A program made the translations under genes and the position numbers. From an uncultured Clostridium sp. (GTDB lineage: Bacteria; Bacillota; Clostridia; Oscillospirales; Acutalibacteraceae), in NCBI GenBank assembly GCA_958422185.1, contig CATZNW010000004.1, forward strand, positions 1-64,000: a stretch of DNA of 64,000 bases, given 5' to 3'. Below are positions 8,393 to 16,207 of this stretch, piece after piece. A model generated the notes under the pieces. It was not told the DNA's origin and searched no databases. It was given only the letters and a program-made list of their open reading frames with translations. Position 1 is the first letter of the stretch, and each line of letters opens with the position of its first letter.

Positions 8393-9142
8393 ATGACTAA
8401 AATTATTTTATGCGGTGCAAACGGTAAAATGGGTCATGTAATCCAGAGCGTGGTAAACGCGAGAGAGGATTGCGAGATCGTTGCCGGAATTGATTTAAAC
8501 ACTGAAAGCGGTTCTTTTCCCGTTTATTCCTCTTTTGATGAAGTTCAGGAAAATGCTGACGTGATCATTGATTTTTCTAATCCGGCTCTGCTTGATTCTT
8601 TGCTTAGTTTTTCATCTAAGCGCAATATCCCCTTAGTTATCGCAACTACCGGCTATGATGGCGCACAGAAAAAAGAGATAGAAAGCGCTGCGGAAAACAG
8701 CGCAGTCTTCTTCACATACAATATGAGTATGGGTATAAATCTGCTTGCTACGCTTGCAAAAAAAGCAGCTGATGTTTTGGGCAGAGATTTTGATATTGAG
8801 ATTGTTGAAAAGCACCATAATCAGAAGATCGACGCACCAAGCGGTACGGCCCTGATGCTTGCGGACGCGTTATGTGAAGAGATCAGCGAGCCAATGAAAT
8901 ATGAATACGACCGGCACAGCAAACGTGAAAAGCGAAGCAAAAATGAAATCGGAATCCATTCCGTAAGGGGCGGCACGATCGTAGGTGAACACGAGATCAT
9001 ATTTGCCGGCAGAGATGAGATCATTACTCTTTCCCACTCTGCCAGAAGCAAGGAGATTTTTGCTGTGGGAGCTGTTAATGCCGCCGTATTTATGAAAGGC
9101 AAAAATAACGGCATGTATTCAATGAAAGACCTGATCGATTGA
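8393..9142 (+). CDS. dapB: 4-hydroxy-tetrahydrodipicolinate reductase
   Basis: Reduces the DapA product with NAD(P)H. The N-terminal Rossmann motif is CGANGKMG (residues 7-14). The signature EKHHNQKIDAPSGTAL (about 144-159) contains the catalytic His pair and the Lys contacting substrate. The C-terminus contains IHSVRGGTIVGEHEIIF, also conserved. Length is 249, in the family range. AAAGGAAG precedes the ATG, and a strong hairpin terminator follows 13 bases after the stop, closing the operon. Confidence 0.97.
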   Translation: MTKIILCGANGKMGHVIQSVVNAREDCEIVAGIDLNTESGSFPVYSSFDEVQENADVIIDFSNPALLDSLLSFSSKRNIPLVIATTGYDGAQKKEIESAAENSAVFFTYNMSMGINLLATLAKKAADVLGRDFDIEIVEKHHNQKIDAPSGTALMLADALCEEISEPMKYEYDRHSKREKRSKNEIGIHSVRGGTIVGEHEIIFAGRDEIITLSHSARSKEIFAVGAVNAAVFMKGKNNGMYSMKDLID

Positions 9143-9155
9143 CCCGATCAAATAT

Positions 9156-9185
9156 GGCTGCCTGAATATAAGGCGGCCTTTTTAT
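9156..9185 (+). terminator. Terminator of the asd-dapA-dapB operon
   Basis: GGCTGCCT (9156-9163) pairs with AGGCGGCC (9171-9178), including one G-T wobble, followed by TTTTTATTT. Confidence 0.8.
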
Positions 9186-9228
9186 TTACTTATTAATAAA
9201 AGAGTAATGAATTTCAAAGGAGAAGAAT

Positions 9229-9663
9229 ATGAAAAAATTTTTTGAAGAATTTAAACAGTTTGCGCTTAAAGGCAATATGTTTGACATGGCAGTAGGCATT
9301 ATTATCGGCGGTGCTTTTACCGGCGTTGTAAATTCGCTTACGGATAATTTTATAAACCCGCTTCTGCAATTCATAACCGGCGCAGCAAAATACAGTTCGC
9401 AGGAGCTGCTTGGTTTCTTTTCGTCATTCATATCCGCGTTTCTTAATTTTATTATAATGGCTTTTGTACTCTTTTGTTTGCTTAAAGTAATAAATAAAGT
9501 AATGACAATCGGCAGAAAAAAGGCGGAGGCGTCAGCGCCTGCAACTAAGCAATGCCCATTCTGTATGAGCGATATAGATATAAACGCTATCAGATGCCCG
9601 CATTGCACTTCGGTTCTTGAAAACAGAGAGGCACCAGAAGACAAAGTAAACAAATCCAACTGA
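9229..9663 (+). CDS. mscL: Large-conductance mechanosensitive channel with C-terminal zinc ribbon
   Basis: MscL is the membrane pore that opens under turgor stress to release solutes. The N-terminal KKFFEEFKQFALKGNMFDMAVGIIIGGAFTGVV is the classic amphipathic helix plus TM1 with its conserved glycines and alanine; TM2 lies at about residues 65-88. After the cytoplasmic helix, residues about 108-124 add a C-x2-C-x10-C-x2-C element (CPFCMSDIDINAIRCPHC), a probable zinc knuckle absent from E. coli MscL. Total length 144. AAAGGAG lies upstream of the ATG. The zinc tail may affect gating or bind a partner; that is inference. Confidence 0.93.
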   Translation: MKKFFEEFKQFALKGNMFDMAVGIIIGGAFTGVVNSLTDNFINPLLQFITGAAKYSSQELLGFFSSFISAFLNFIIMAFVLFCLLKVINKVMTIGRKKAEASAPATKQCPFCMSDIDINAIRCPHCTSVLENREAPEDKVNKSN

Positions 9664-9677
9664 GCTATCAGAAAATA

Positions 9678-9738
9678 TATAAGAAGGGCCGTGCATAAAG
9701 CAATTTTTGTTGCTTACGCACAGCCCTTCTTATACTTT
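9678..9738. terminator. Bidirectional terminator between mscL and cysS
   Basis: ATAAGAAGGGC (9678-9688) pairs with GCCCTTCTTAT (9723-9733), extended by GTGC/GCAC, around a loop with a GCAA/TTGC sub-stem. T-rich sequence on the plus side (ACTTTTTATAT) follows. It lies between two converging genes. Confidence 0.75.
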
Positions 9739-9757
9739 TTATATCACCTTTTAACAA

Positions 9758-11155
9758 TTACTCCTTTGTCCATGTAACGCCTTGCGGTGTGTCTTTAAGA
9801 ATGATACCGCGCGCCTTCAGATCATCACGGATCTTATCCGCCGTTGCCCAGTCTTTGTTTTTACGGGCTTGTTCACGCTCGGATATAAGCGCCTCAATAT
9901 CACTGCTCAGTTCATTGTTCCTTCTGTTATAAAGCAGACCCAGAACGTTGCATATCTCATCAAATATCTGCGCTGCTTTTTCACAAACTGCTTTGGAAAC
10001 TTTTTTAGACAGTATATGAGTATTGATATCCTTTGTCAGTTCAAACAGAGCCGCTATTCCGTCCGCAGTGTTCAGATCATCGTCCATTGCGGTAATAAAC
10101 TCAGTCTTACGGCTCTCGAACATATTGATCAGCTCATCGTCGTTTTTACCGGACTCTTCAGTTGCATTTTTCAGTGCAAAATCAAGACTGTCCCGGCAAG
10201 TATAAAGCCTTTCAAGAGCACTTTTGCACTGCTCGATTATATCGATGCTGTAATTTATGGGCGAACGGTAATGCGCGCTTATAAGAAAATATCTTATTAC
10301 TTCATAACCATAAACTCCTGCAATCTCGCGCACAGTTTTGAAATTGCCGAGCGATTTGCTCATCTTTACATTATCAACATTAATATAACCGTTATGCATC
10401 CAGTATTTTGCAAAAGTGCAGCCGTTGGCGCACTCGCTCTGGGCGATCTCGTTTTCGTGATGAGGAAATACAAGATCTTTTCCGCCGCAGTGTATATCTA
10501 TGGTATTGCCAAGATATTTTCGGTTCATAGCCGAGCATTCTATATGCCAGCCAGGTCTTCCCTTCCCCCATGGCGAATCCCAATACGGTTCGCCGGGTTT
10601 TGCTCCCTTCCAAAGCGCAAAATCAAGCGGATCTTCCTTAACTTCACCGATAGCTATTCTGGCGCCGCTTTCCAGATCCTCTATGGGCGGATGAGAAAGC
10701 TTTCCGTAATCTTTGAATTTAAGCGTTCTGAAATATACGTCGCCGCCCGCTTCATACGCATAGCCCTTATCCACAAGGCTTTGAATGATATCTATTATTT
10801 CATCAATATTTTCTGTTGCTTTTGGATGCACGGTAGCATGCTTAAAATTGAGTCCGTCAGCATCGATCCAGAATTCTTTGATATATTTTTCAGAAACCGT
10901 ATCGTATGAAACACCTTCTTCATTGGCTCTTTTAATGATCTTGTCGTCAATATCAGTAAAATTCTGAACAAATTTAACATTATACCCCTTGTATTCCAGG
11001 TAGCGTCTTAATACGTCAAAAACACACAGCGGACGCGCGTTTCCGATATGGATATAATTATAAACAGTAGGTCCGCACGCGTAGATCTTAACTTCATTTT
11101 TATCAACCGGTACAAATTCCTCTTTTTGTCTTGTCATAGTATTATATACTTTCAT
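9758..11155 (-). CDS. cysS: Cysteinyl-tRNA synthetase
   Basis: Class I synthetase that charges tRNA-Cys. It carries ACGPTVYNYIHIGNARP with the HIGH-type HIGN signature near residue 37, the zinc-binding cysteines and histidines (including HIECSAMNRKY and HPHHENEIAQSEC), and KMSKSLGN near residue 265. Length is 465, standard. The start overlaps the cysE stop by 4 bases, so the two are cotranscribed and probably translationally coupled. Control comes from the T-box upstream of cysE, linking both cysteine synthesis and charging to tRNA-Cys charge state. Confidence 0.98.
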   Translation of the reverse strand: MKVYNTMTRQKEEFVPVDKNEVKIYACGPTVYNYIHIGNARPLCVFDVLRRYLEYKGYNVKFVQNFTDIDDKIIKRANEEGVSYDTVSEKYIKEFWIDADGLNFKHATVHPKATENIDEIIDIIQSLVDKGYAYEAGGDVYFRTLKFKDYGKLSHPPIEDLESGARIAIGEVKEDPLDFALWKGAKPGEPYWDSPWGKGRPGWHIECSAMNRKYLGNTIDIHCGGKDLVFPHHENEIAQSECANGCTFAKYWMHNGYINVDNVKMSKSLGNFKTVREIAGVYGYEVIRYFLISAHYRSPINYSIDIIEQCKSALERLYTCRDSLDFALKNATEESGKNDDELINMFESRKTEFITAMDDDLNTADGIAALFELTKDINTHILSKKVSKAVCEKAAQIFDEICNVLGLLYNRRNNELSSDIEALISEREQARKNKDWATADKIRDDLKARGIILKDTPQGVTWTKE

Positions 11156-11793
11156 TTTGACGCCTCCTCAAGCTTTTTTATCTCTTTTTCCAGCTCTTCA
11201 ATCTTTCTTTGGTTTTCTTTGATCGCAGACATTACGGGATCCGGAATGTGGATCTGGTCCAGATCATCCACACGTTCTCCGGCGATTCTTACTACTTCTC
11301 CCGGAACGCCAACGACAGTGCTGTTAGGCTCAACATCGTTAACCACCACAGCACCGGCAGCAACTTTTGCATTTCTGCCTATAGTGATAGGCCCAAGTAC
11401 CTTTGCTCCTGCGCCGATCATGACCCCGTTTTCAACAGTGGGATGTCTTTTCCCAACATCCTTACCGGTTCCTCCGAGCGTAACGCCCTGATAGATCATA
11501 ACATCATCACCAACTTCAGCGGTCTCTCCGATGACGACGCCGTGCCCATGATCGATACAAACTCTTCTGCCGATCGTTGCACCGGGGTGAATTTCTATAC
11601 CTGTTTTCTGAGCGCTTTTCTGACTAATATAGCGCGCTATAAAAGGCATGTTGTGCCTAAAAAACCAGTTTGCTCTTTTGTGGCTCCTCAGCGCCTTGAA
11701 ACCCGGGTAAAGAAAGATTATCTCAAACGGGCTTTTAGCTGCCGGATCATGTTCCATAAAGCTTTTTACTGTTTCTTTGAAATCATTAAACAT
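11152..11793 (-). CDS. cysE: Serine O-acetyltransferase
   Basis: Makes O-acetylserine, the acceptor for sulfide in cysteine synthesis. The 213-residue protein is the short form typical of Gram-positives. It has an N-terminal helical part (about 1-65) with DPAAKSPFEIIFLYPGFKAL and then a left-handed beta-helix of hexapeptide repeats. The catalytic HPGATIGRRVCIDHGHGVVIGETAEVGD region is clear. A coiled tail (KENQRKIEELEKEIKKLEEA) ends it. It lies 15 bases downstream of the T-box terminator T-tract and overlaps cysS by 4 bases. Confidence 0.96.
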   Translation of the reverse strand: MFNDFKETVKSFMEHDPAAKSPFEIIFLYPGFKALRSHKRANWFFRHNMPFIARYISQKSAQKTGIEIHPGATIGRRVCIDHGHGVVIGETAEVGDDVMIYQGVTLGGTGKDVGKRHPTVENGVMIGAGAKVLGPITIGRNAKVAAGAVVVNDVEPNSTVVGVPGEVVRIAGERVDDLDQIHIPDPVMSAIKENQRKIEELEKEIKKLEEASK

Positions 11794-11807
11794 AAACGAT
11801 TCACCTA

Positions 11808-12045
11808 AATAAAAATAAAAGCCCCCGTCCTATGACAGAGGCAATAAAATACTGCGGTTCCACTCTTCTTTATACTTGACTGCCTTATACAGCCCTGCCT
11901 GTAACGGGGCAATCCGTTCCGAAATACTGAATTTCCTTCGGAAAACTCCGGAGCGCATTTCACCGAAAGCTTAATACACACTTTTCACCAAGCAGCATGC
12001 TCTCTGAAAAAAGCCGAAAACGGTTACTTCTCTCCATCATTGTTT
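11808..12045 (-). promoter_or_regulatory. T-box leader (cysteine type) of cysE-cysS
   Basis: On the minus strand this leader shows a T-box core, AGAGTGGAACCGCA (11866-11853), matching the canonical AGGGTGGNACCGCG at most positions. A terminator follows: GCCTCTGTC at 11842-11834 pairs with a G-rich arm ending at 11821, then a T-rich tail to 11808. Upstream, GGAGAGAAGTAACC resembles the stem I start. The sequence GGTGAAATGCGCTCC offers UGC (Cys) as specifier, consistent with the genes controlled. Uncharged tRNA-Cys should stabilise the antiterminator. The specifier assignment is inferred from sequence and context. Confidence 0.9.
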
Positions 12046-12060
12046 TTCTATATCAATAAT

Positions 12061-12088
12061 ATTATATACAAAAATTACGAATTTGCAA
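12061..12088 (-). promoter_or_regulatory. Promoter of the T-box/cysE/cysS transcript
   Basis: TTGCAA (12088-12083), a 16-base spacer and consensus TATAAT (12066-12061) on the minus strand, just after the pgsA stop. Confidence 0.65.
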
Positions 12089-12091
12089 CAC

Positions 12092-12658
12092 CTATTTTGT
12101 CTTTATCAGATGCCACCCGTCCTTAGCATAAACGATTCCGCTAAGCAAGGTTACTATTCCCACTATCCAGAAAGCAACCGTACAGTAGATATTCAGCCAC
12201 TGCGTATTCATATCGATATCGGCAGGGCCTTCCCCTATTGCAAGGAAAAGAAATACGAGCCCTGTTGTAGACATCTGTAAAAACGTTTTAGCTTTGCCGA
12301 AAGCATTTGCAGCAATAACTTCACCGGTAGTAGCTGCTGCCATTCTGATTCCGGCCACCAAAAATTCGCGTGCCAGCATGATCATAATAACAATGTCTGT
12401 ATGCCAACCCATATCTATCAGAATTATGTATGCTGCGAAAACGAGCGTTTTATCGGAAAGAGGATCCATCAGCTTCCCGAAATCTGTTACAATACCAGAT
12501 TTTCTGGCAATAATTCCGTCAGCCTTATCACTGATACAGGCTATAAAATAAATGATCAGTGTTGCGACCCAGTGATATTTAAAATCGATAAACGCACATG
12601 CCAGCAGCGCCGGTACACAACAGAATCTGAACACAGTTATTTTGTTTGGCAAATTCAT
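12092..12658 (-). CDS. pgsA: CDP-diacylglycerol-glycerol-3-phosphate 3-phosphatidyltransferase
   Basis: Makes phosphatidylglycerol phosphate for membrane phospholipids. The CDP-alcohol phosphotransferase motif D-x2-DG-x2-AR-x8-G-x3-D-x3-D is visible around residues 44-70 (SDKADGIIARKSG, then DFGKLMDPLSDK). Several membrane segments follow, including residues 95-112, 130-148 and 158-178. Length 188 is normal. The start overlaps the rimO stop by 4 bases, so it is the last gene of recA-recX-rimO-pgsA. Confidence 0.93.
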   Translation of the reverse strand: MNLPNKITVFRFCCVPALLACAFIDFKYHWVATLIIYFIACISDKADGIIARKSGIVTDFGKLMDPLSDKTLVFAAYIILIDMGWHTDIVIMIMLAREFLVAGIRMAAATTGEVIAANAFGKAKTFLQMSTTGLVFLFLAIGEGPADIDMNTQWLNIYCTVAFWIVGIVTLLSGIVYAKDGWHLIKTK

Positions 12659-13983
12659 TCTATTTTCTCTCCTATCAGGTCGTAACCATTATAATCAGTA
12701 ATTTTAACTTCTATCAGATCGCCGGCGGAAAGCTTTTCATCGGAGTAAATGATTACCCCTGCGTCTATTTCAGGTGCATCAAGGTAGCTTCTTCCAACAT
12801 AGTGGTCTTCGTCAAAACCGTCAATTATTGTCTCGTATATCTTGCCTACACGCGCCCTGTTTGCGGATTCAGTAACGTTATATTGGATATCCATAAGAAC
12901 TTCTTCTCGCCGAGCCTTGGTTTCCTCATCTGTCTGATTTTTCATTTCATATGCGGGCGTATCTTCCTCAGGGGAAAATTTAAAGCAGCCCATTTTATCA
13001 AATTTCATCTCTTTCACGAAATTGCACAGTTCTTCATACTGTTCGTCAGTCTCACCGGGAAATCCTACCATAAAAGTAGTTCTGAGAGAAAGCCCGGGGA
13101 TACGCTTCTTCATTTTAGAAATCAGTTTTTTAAGCTCTTCATAATTCCCGCTTCTGTTCATATTTCTGAGCACTTCGCCGCTGCAATGCTGAAGCGGTAT
13201 ATCAATATATGAGCAAACCTTTTTTTCATTGGCTATCGTATCAATAAGCTCATCAGTTACCTTATCCGGGTAACAGTAAAACAACCTTATCCAATGAAGA
13301 CCTTCGATTCTGCACAGTTCCTTTAAAAGCGCAGCAAGCTTATATTCACCATACAGCGCCATACCATACTTTGTTGTATCCTGAGCCACAAGCACGATCT
13401 CTTTAACGCCGCGGGAAACAAGATCCTGCGCCTCTGCTATAATGCTTTGCATATCACGTTCTCTGTAACTTCCTCTGATGCCGGGAATCGCGCAATAAGA
13501 GCATCTGTTGTCACAGCCGTCTGAAATCTTAAGATAAGCCCAGTGTGCGGGCGAAAACAGTGTTCTTTTTTCGCTAAGCGGAAGAAGATCCTTTGACGGA
13601 AAAAAGTTTGTTGTAACGCCGCTGAGCGCCTTCATACATATTTTAGCAATATCGTTATTCGCGCCAATTCCAACTGCGGCGTCAATTTCGGGCATCTCCT
13701 TCATGACTTCATCCTGATAACGCTCCGACAGGCAGCCCGTCACGATGATTGCGGAAATCATTCCCGCTTTTTTATATTGTGCAACTTCAAGTATATTTTC
13801 AATTGCTTCTTTTTTTGCGTCTTCAATAAAAGCGCAAGTATTGATCAGAACCGCATCCGAATCTTCAATGCTGTCCACAAGAATAAAACCGGCTCTTTTC
13901 AGTTTATTTGCCATGATCTCGCAGTCCACCTGATTTTTGGGACAGCCGAGGGAAATAATATAAATTTTATTACTGATCTTCAT
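12655..13983 (-). CDS. rimO: Ribosomal protein S12 methylthiotransferase RimO
   Basis: Radical-SAM enzyme that adds a methylthio group to an aspartate of ribosomal protein S12. The N-terminal UPF0004 domain begins IYIISLGCPKNQVDCE, the RimO spelling that distinguishes it from MiaB and MtaB. The radical-SAM cluster motif is CDNRCSYCAIP (about residue 155), and a C-terminal TRAM-like domain occupies about 375-442. Length is 442. It overlaps recX by 14 bases and pgsA by 4, fitting an operon with the recombination genes upstream. Confidence 0.95.
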   Translation of the reverse strand: MKISNKIYIISLGCPKNQVDCEIMANKLKRAGFILVDSIEDSDAVLINTCAFIEDAKKEAIENILEVAQYKKAGMISAIIVTGCLSERYQDEVMKEMPEIDAAVGIGANNDIAKICMKALSGVTTNFFPSKDLLPLSEKRTLFSPAHWAYLKISDGCDNRCSYCAIPGIRGSYRERDMQSIIAEAQDLVSRGVKEIVLVAQDTTKYGMALYGEYKLAALLKELCRIEGLHWIRLFYCYPDKVTDELIDTIANEKKVCSYIDIPLQHCSGEVLRNMNRSGNYEELKKLISKMKKRIPGLSLRTTFMVGFPGETDEQYEELCNFVKEMKFDKMGCFKFSPEEDTPAYEMKNQTDEETKARREEVLMDIQYNVTESANRARVGKIYETIIDGFDEDHYVGRSYLDAPEIDAGVIIYSDEKLSAGDLIEVKITDYNGYDLIGEKIE

Positions 13984-14578
13984 TCTCCATCCTGTAAAAT
14001 GCTGATTTTATATCCGAATATAAAAAGCCTTTTCTCATCAAAGCGGCTGCAACCTTTTGCCTGCCGCCGTCATCATAGACCTTGCCGATATATTTTTTAT
14101 TTATGATTTCAACGATAGAATCTACCGGATCCGTATCGTTTTCATCGAGAATCCGATTTATAATATCTTTGTCAATACCCCTTTTATGAAGTTCCGAACG
14201 AACATATCCGGCGGACCGGTTCTTAACTTTAAAAAGATGCGCAGCAAGCTCTTTAGCAAAGTACTCATCATTTAAGTAACCCAGATCCATAAACTTCTGA
14301 ACAGCTTTTTCAGCGGATTCCGCGTCACAAGTACGCATGATTTTAGATTTCAATTCATACGCGGAATGGCTTCGCCTGGAAAGCAGGTCGGCTGCCTTTC
14401 CCAGCGCTTTTCTGTAATTGATTTGACTTTGCAGAAGTTGCCACTCGGATTCATCAATATCCGTACCGTCCGGGATACCGTATTCCGACCAAAAATCCAC
14501 ATTCGTTGTAATTGCATATTCCCCGTCGATAAGGATATGAATTTTCTTTCCGCGCCCTTTCTGAGACTTAATAATCAT
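13970..14578 (-). CDS. recX: Regulatory protein RecX
   Basis: RecX binds RecA filaments and limits or tunes their activity. The 202-residue protein has the family's three-helix repeats, with ALGKAADLLSRRSHSAYELKSKI, then MDLGYLNDEYFAKELAAHLF and RSAGYVRSELHKRGID, the usual RecX spelling. Its ATG shares one base with the recA stop codon (TGATG), so translation is probably coupled to recA. The C-terminus overlaps rimO by 14 bases. Confidence 0.92.
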   Translation of the reverse strand: MIIKSQKGRGKKIHILIDGEYAITTNVDFWSEYGIPDGTDIDESEWQLLQSQINYRKALGKAADLLSRRSHSAYELKSKIMRTCDAESAEKAVQKFMDLGYLNDEYFAKELAAHLFKVKNRSAGYVRSELHKRGIDKDIINRILDENDTDPVDSIVEIINKKYIGKVYDDGGRQKVAAALMRKGFLYSDIKSAFYRMENEDQ

Positions 14579-15747
14579 CAGTCTTCATCGTCTTCAACAG
14601 CTATATCGAGCTTGGCTCTTGCCGCAGCCCTTGTTTGCCTAACTGTATCTTCGGTGGGAATCTCAGGTTCGGTATCCGCCTTTGGGATCGGCTTGCCCTG
14701 ATATTTCTGTGTTGCCGATTCCTGAACTTCCGCCATTTTAACTTTTATCTTCTTTTCCAGCTCGTCGGCAAGAGCAGGATCATTCTGAATCATTTCCTTA
14801 ACCTTATCTCTGCCCTGTCCCAATCGTTCGTCACCATAGGAGAACCAGGAACCGCTTTTCTTTATGATATCGTATTCAACCGCCATATCAAGGATCTCTC
14901 CCGTTTTGCTGATTCCCGTGCCGTACATTATATCAAATTCTGCCTGCTTGAACGGAGGCGCAAGCTTATTTTTAACAATTTTTGCTCTTGTTCTGTTACC
15001 GATAAATTCATTGCCGGCGGCCTTTATAGTCTCAACTCTTCTTACGTCAATCCTCATAGAAGCATAGAATTTAAGAGCGCGTCCGCCGGTAGTAACTTCA
15101 GGATTTCCATACATAACGCCAACTTTTTCACGAAGCTGATTTATGAAGATGATAAGACAATTGCTCTTGTTGATAGCGCCGGTAAGTTTTCTCAATGCCT
15201 GGCTCATCAGCCTTGCGTGAAGACCAACATGTGAATCGCCCATTTCGCCGTCAATTTCAGATCTTGGAACCAAGGCCGCAACTGAGTCAACAACGATTAT
15301 CTCTACAGCTCCTGAACGAACCAGCTGTTCAGTAATCTCAAGCGCCTGCTCACCGTAATCAGGCTGTGAAACAAGAAGAGAATCAATATCAACGCCCAGA
15401 TTGGCTGCATAGACTGGATCGAGCGCATGTTCTGCGTCCACAAAAGCGGCCACTCCGCCGAGTTTCTGACATTCTGCTATACAGTGCAGTGCAAGCGTAG
15501 TTTTACCTGATGATTCCGGACCGTAGATCTCCACTATTCTGCCGCGCGGGAGTCCGCCGATTCCTGTTGCTATATCAAGCGTCAATGAGCCAGTAGAAAT
15601 TGCAGCAACATTAAGATGCGTATTTTCTCCGAGGCGCATTACCGTTCCGGGTCCGTATTGTTTTTCAAGCTGTTTCAGAGCAGATTCCAGCGCTGCCTTT
15701 TTGTCCTGCGCAACGTTTTTTGTTATTCCTTTTTTATCTGCCGCCAT
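14578..15747 (-). CDS. recA: Recombinase RecA
   Basis: Strand-exchange ATPase central to homologous recombination and SOS induction. Walker A is GPESSGKTTL (about residue 75). The sequences AFVDAEHALDPVYA, VDSVAALVPRSEIDGEMGD and the loop-2 region NQLREKVGVMYGNPEVTTGGRALKFYASMR are all canonical. The C-terminal tail is acidic (VEDDED) as in most RecA proteins. I chose the ATG at 15747, 8 bases after GGAGG; an in-frame TTG at 15762 would place the Shine-Dalgarno inside the gene. Length is 389, slightly long because of the tail. Confidence 0.99.
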   Translation of the reverse strand: MAADKKGITKNVAQDKKAALESALKQLEKQYGPGTVMRLGENTHLNVAAISTGSLTLDIATGIGGLPRGRIVEIYGPESSGKTTLALHCIAECQKLGGVAAFVDAEHALDPVYAANLGVDIDSLLVSQPDYGEQALEITEQLVRSGAVEIIVVDSVAALVPRSEIDGEMGDSHVGLHARLMSQALRKLTGAINKSNCLIIFINQLREKVGVMYGNPEVTTGGRALKFYASMRIDVRRVETIKAAGNEFIGNRTRAKIVKNKLAPPFKQAEFDIMYGTGISKTGEILDMAVEYDIIKKSGSWFSYGDERLGQGRDKVKEMIQNDPALADELEKKIKVKMAEVQESATQKYQGKPIPKADTEPEIPTEDTVRQTRAAARAKLDIAVEDDED

Positions 15748-15786
15748 ATATGTAACCTCCAAAACTTAACTTATATTATCTAAAAT

Positions 15787-15815
15787 ATTATAATAAATAT
15801 AGATTTTAAAATCAA
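15787..15815 (-). promoter_or_regulatory. Promoter of recA operon
   Basis: TTGATT (15815-15810), a 17-base spacer and consensus TATAAT (15792-15787) on the minus strand. I see no clear Gram-positive LexA box (GAAC-N4-GTTC) around it. Confidence 0.65.
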
Positions 15816-15873
15816 TAAAAAGCGAAAAATTTAACAGAAAGTTTCCCTTATGAAATTTTTATATAAAAAATAC

Positions 15874-15902
15874 TTGCATTTTGATGAGATATGTGGTAGT
15901 AT
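15874..15902 (+). promoter_or_regulatory. Promoter of rpmB
   Basis: TTGCAT (15874-15879), a 17-base spacer and TAGTAT (15897-15902). It diverges from the recA promoter in the shared 190-base gap. Confidence 0.6.
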
Positions 15903-15937
15903 TTATGCGTTCGAAATTTACAAGGAGGTGTTCGCTA

Positions 15938-16123
15938 ATGGCAAAATGTGAATACTGTGGAAAAGAAATGACATTCGGAATCAAGGTTTCCCATTCTCAC
16001 AGGCGTTCCAACAGAACTTGGAAGCCCAATGTTAAAAGAGTAAAGGCTATTGTTAACGGCTCTCCTAAAAGAGTATATGTTTGCACAAGATGTCTTCGCT
16101 CCGGTAAAGTTGAAAGAGCGTGA
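15938..16123 (+). CDS. rpmB: 50S ribosomal protein L28, zinc-binding form
   Basis: L28 of the large ribosomal subunit, 61 residues. The start is the ATG at 15938, preceded by AAGGAGGTG; an earlier in-frame ATG at 15881 lies inside the promoter spacer and is rejected. Two Cys pairs (CEYC at residues 4-7 and CTRC near residue 50) mark the zinc-binding (C+) form, in contrast to C- forms that many Firmicutes keep for zinc shortage. The SHSHRRSNRTWKPNVKRV stretch is diagnostic. It is transcribed alone, with its own promoter and terminator. Confidence 0.97.
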   Translation: MAKCEYCGKEMTFGIKVSHSHRRSNRTWKPNVKRVKAIVNGSPKRVYVCTRCLRSGKVERA

Positions 16124-16145
16124 GTCAAATTTATCTTGATATTAA

Positions 16146-16172
16146 AGTCCGCCTTAAGGCGGCTTTTTTATT
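16146..16172 (+). terminator. Terminator of rpmB
   Basis: The palindrome CCGCCTTAAGGCGG (16149-16162) is followed by CTTTTTTATTTT, 25 bases after the rpmB stop. Confidence 0.8.
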
Positions 16173-16180
16173 TTATAAAA

Positions 16181-16207
16181 AAGAAGCGCTTTCTATCAGC
16201 GCTTCTT
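16181..16207 (-). terminator. Terminator overlapping the plsY 3' end
   Basis: AAGAAGCGCT (16181-16190) pairs with AGCGCTTCTT (16198-16207). The stem overlaps the last codons of plsY, and A/T runs on both flanks could let it work in both directions. Confidence 0.65.

Noticed and set aside
9782..10909. Long open frame on the plus strand opposite cysS
   Set aside because: It is a mirror frame of a highly conserved synthetase gene, has no ribosome binding site and gives a low-complexity Phe/Tyr/Arg-rich product with no family features.
15748..15937. SOS/LexA box upstream of recA
   Set aside because: I found no convincing GAAC-N4-GTTC type site in the gap; only the sigma-A promoters are clear.
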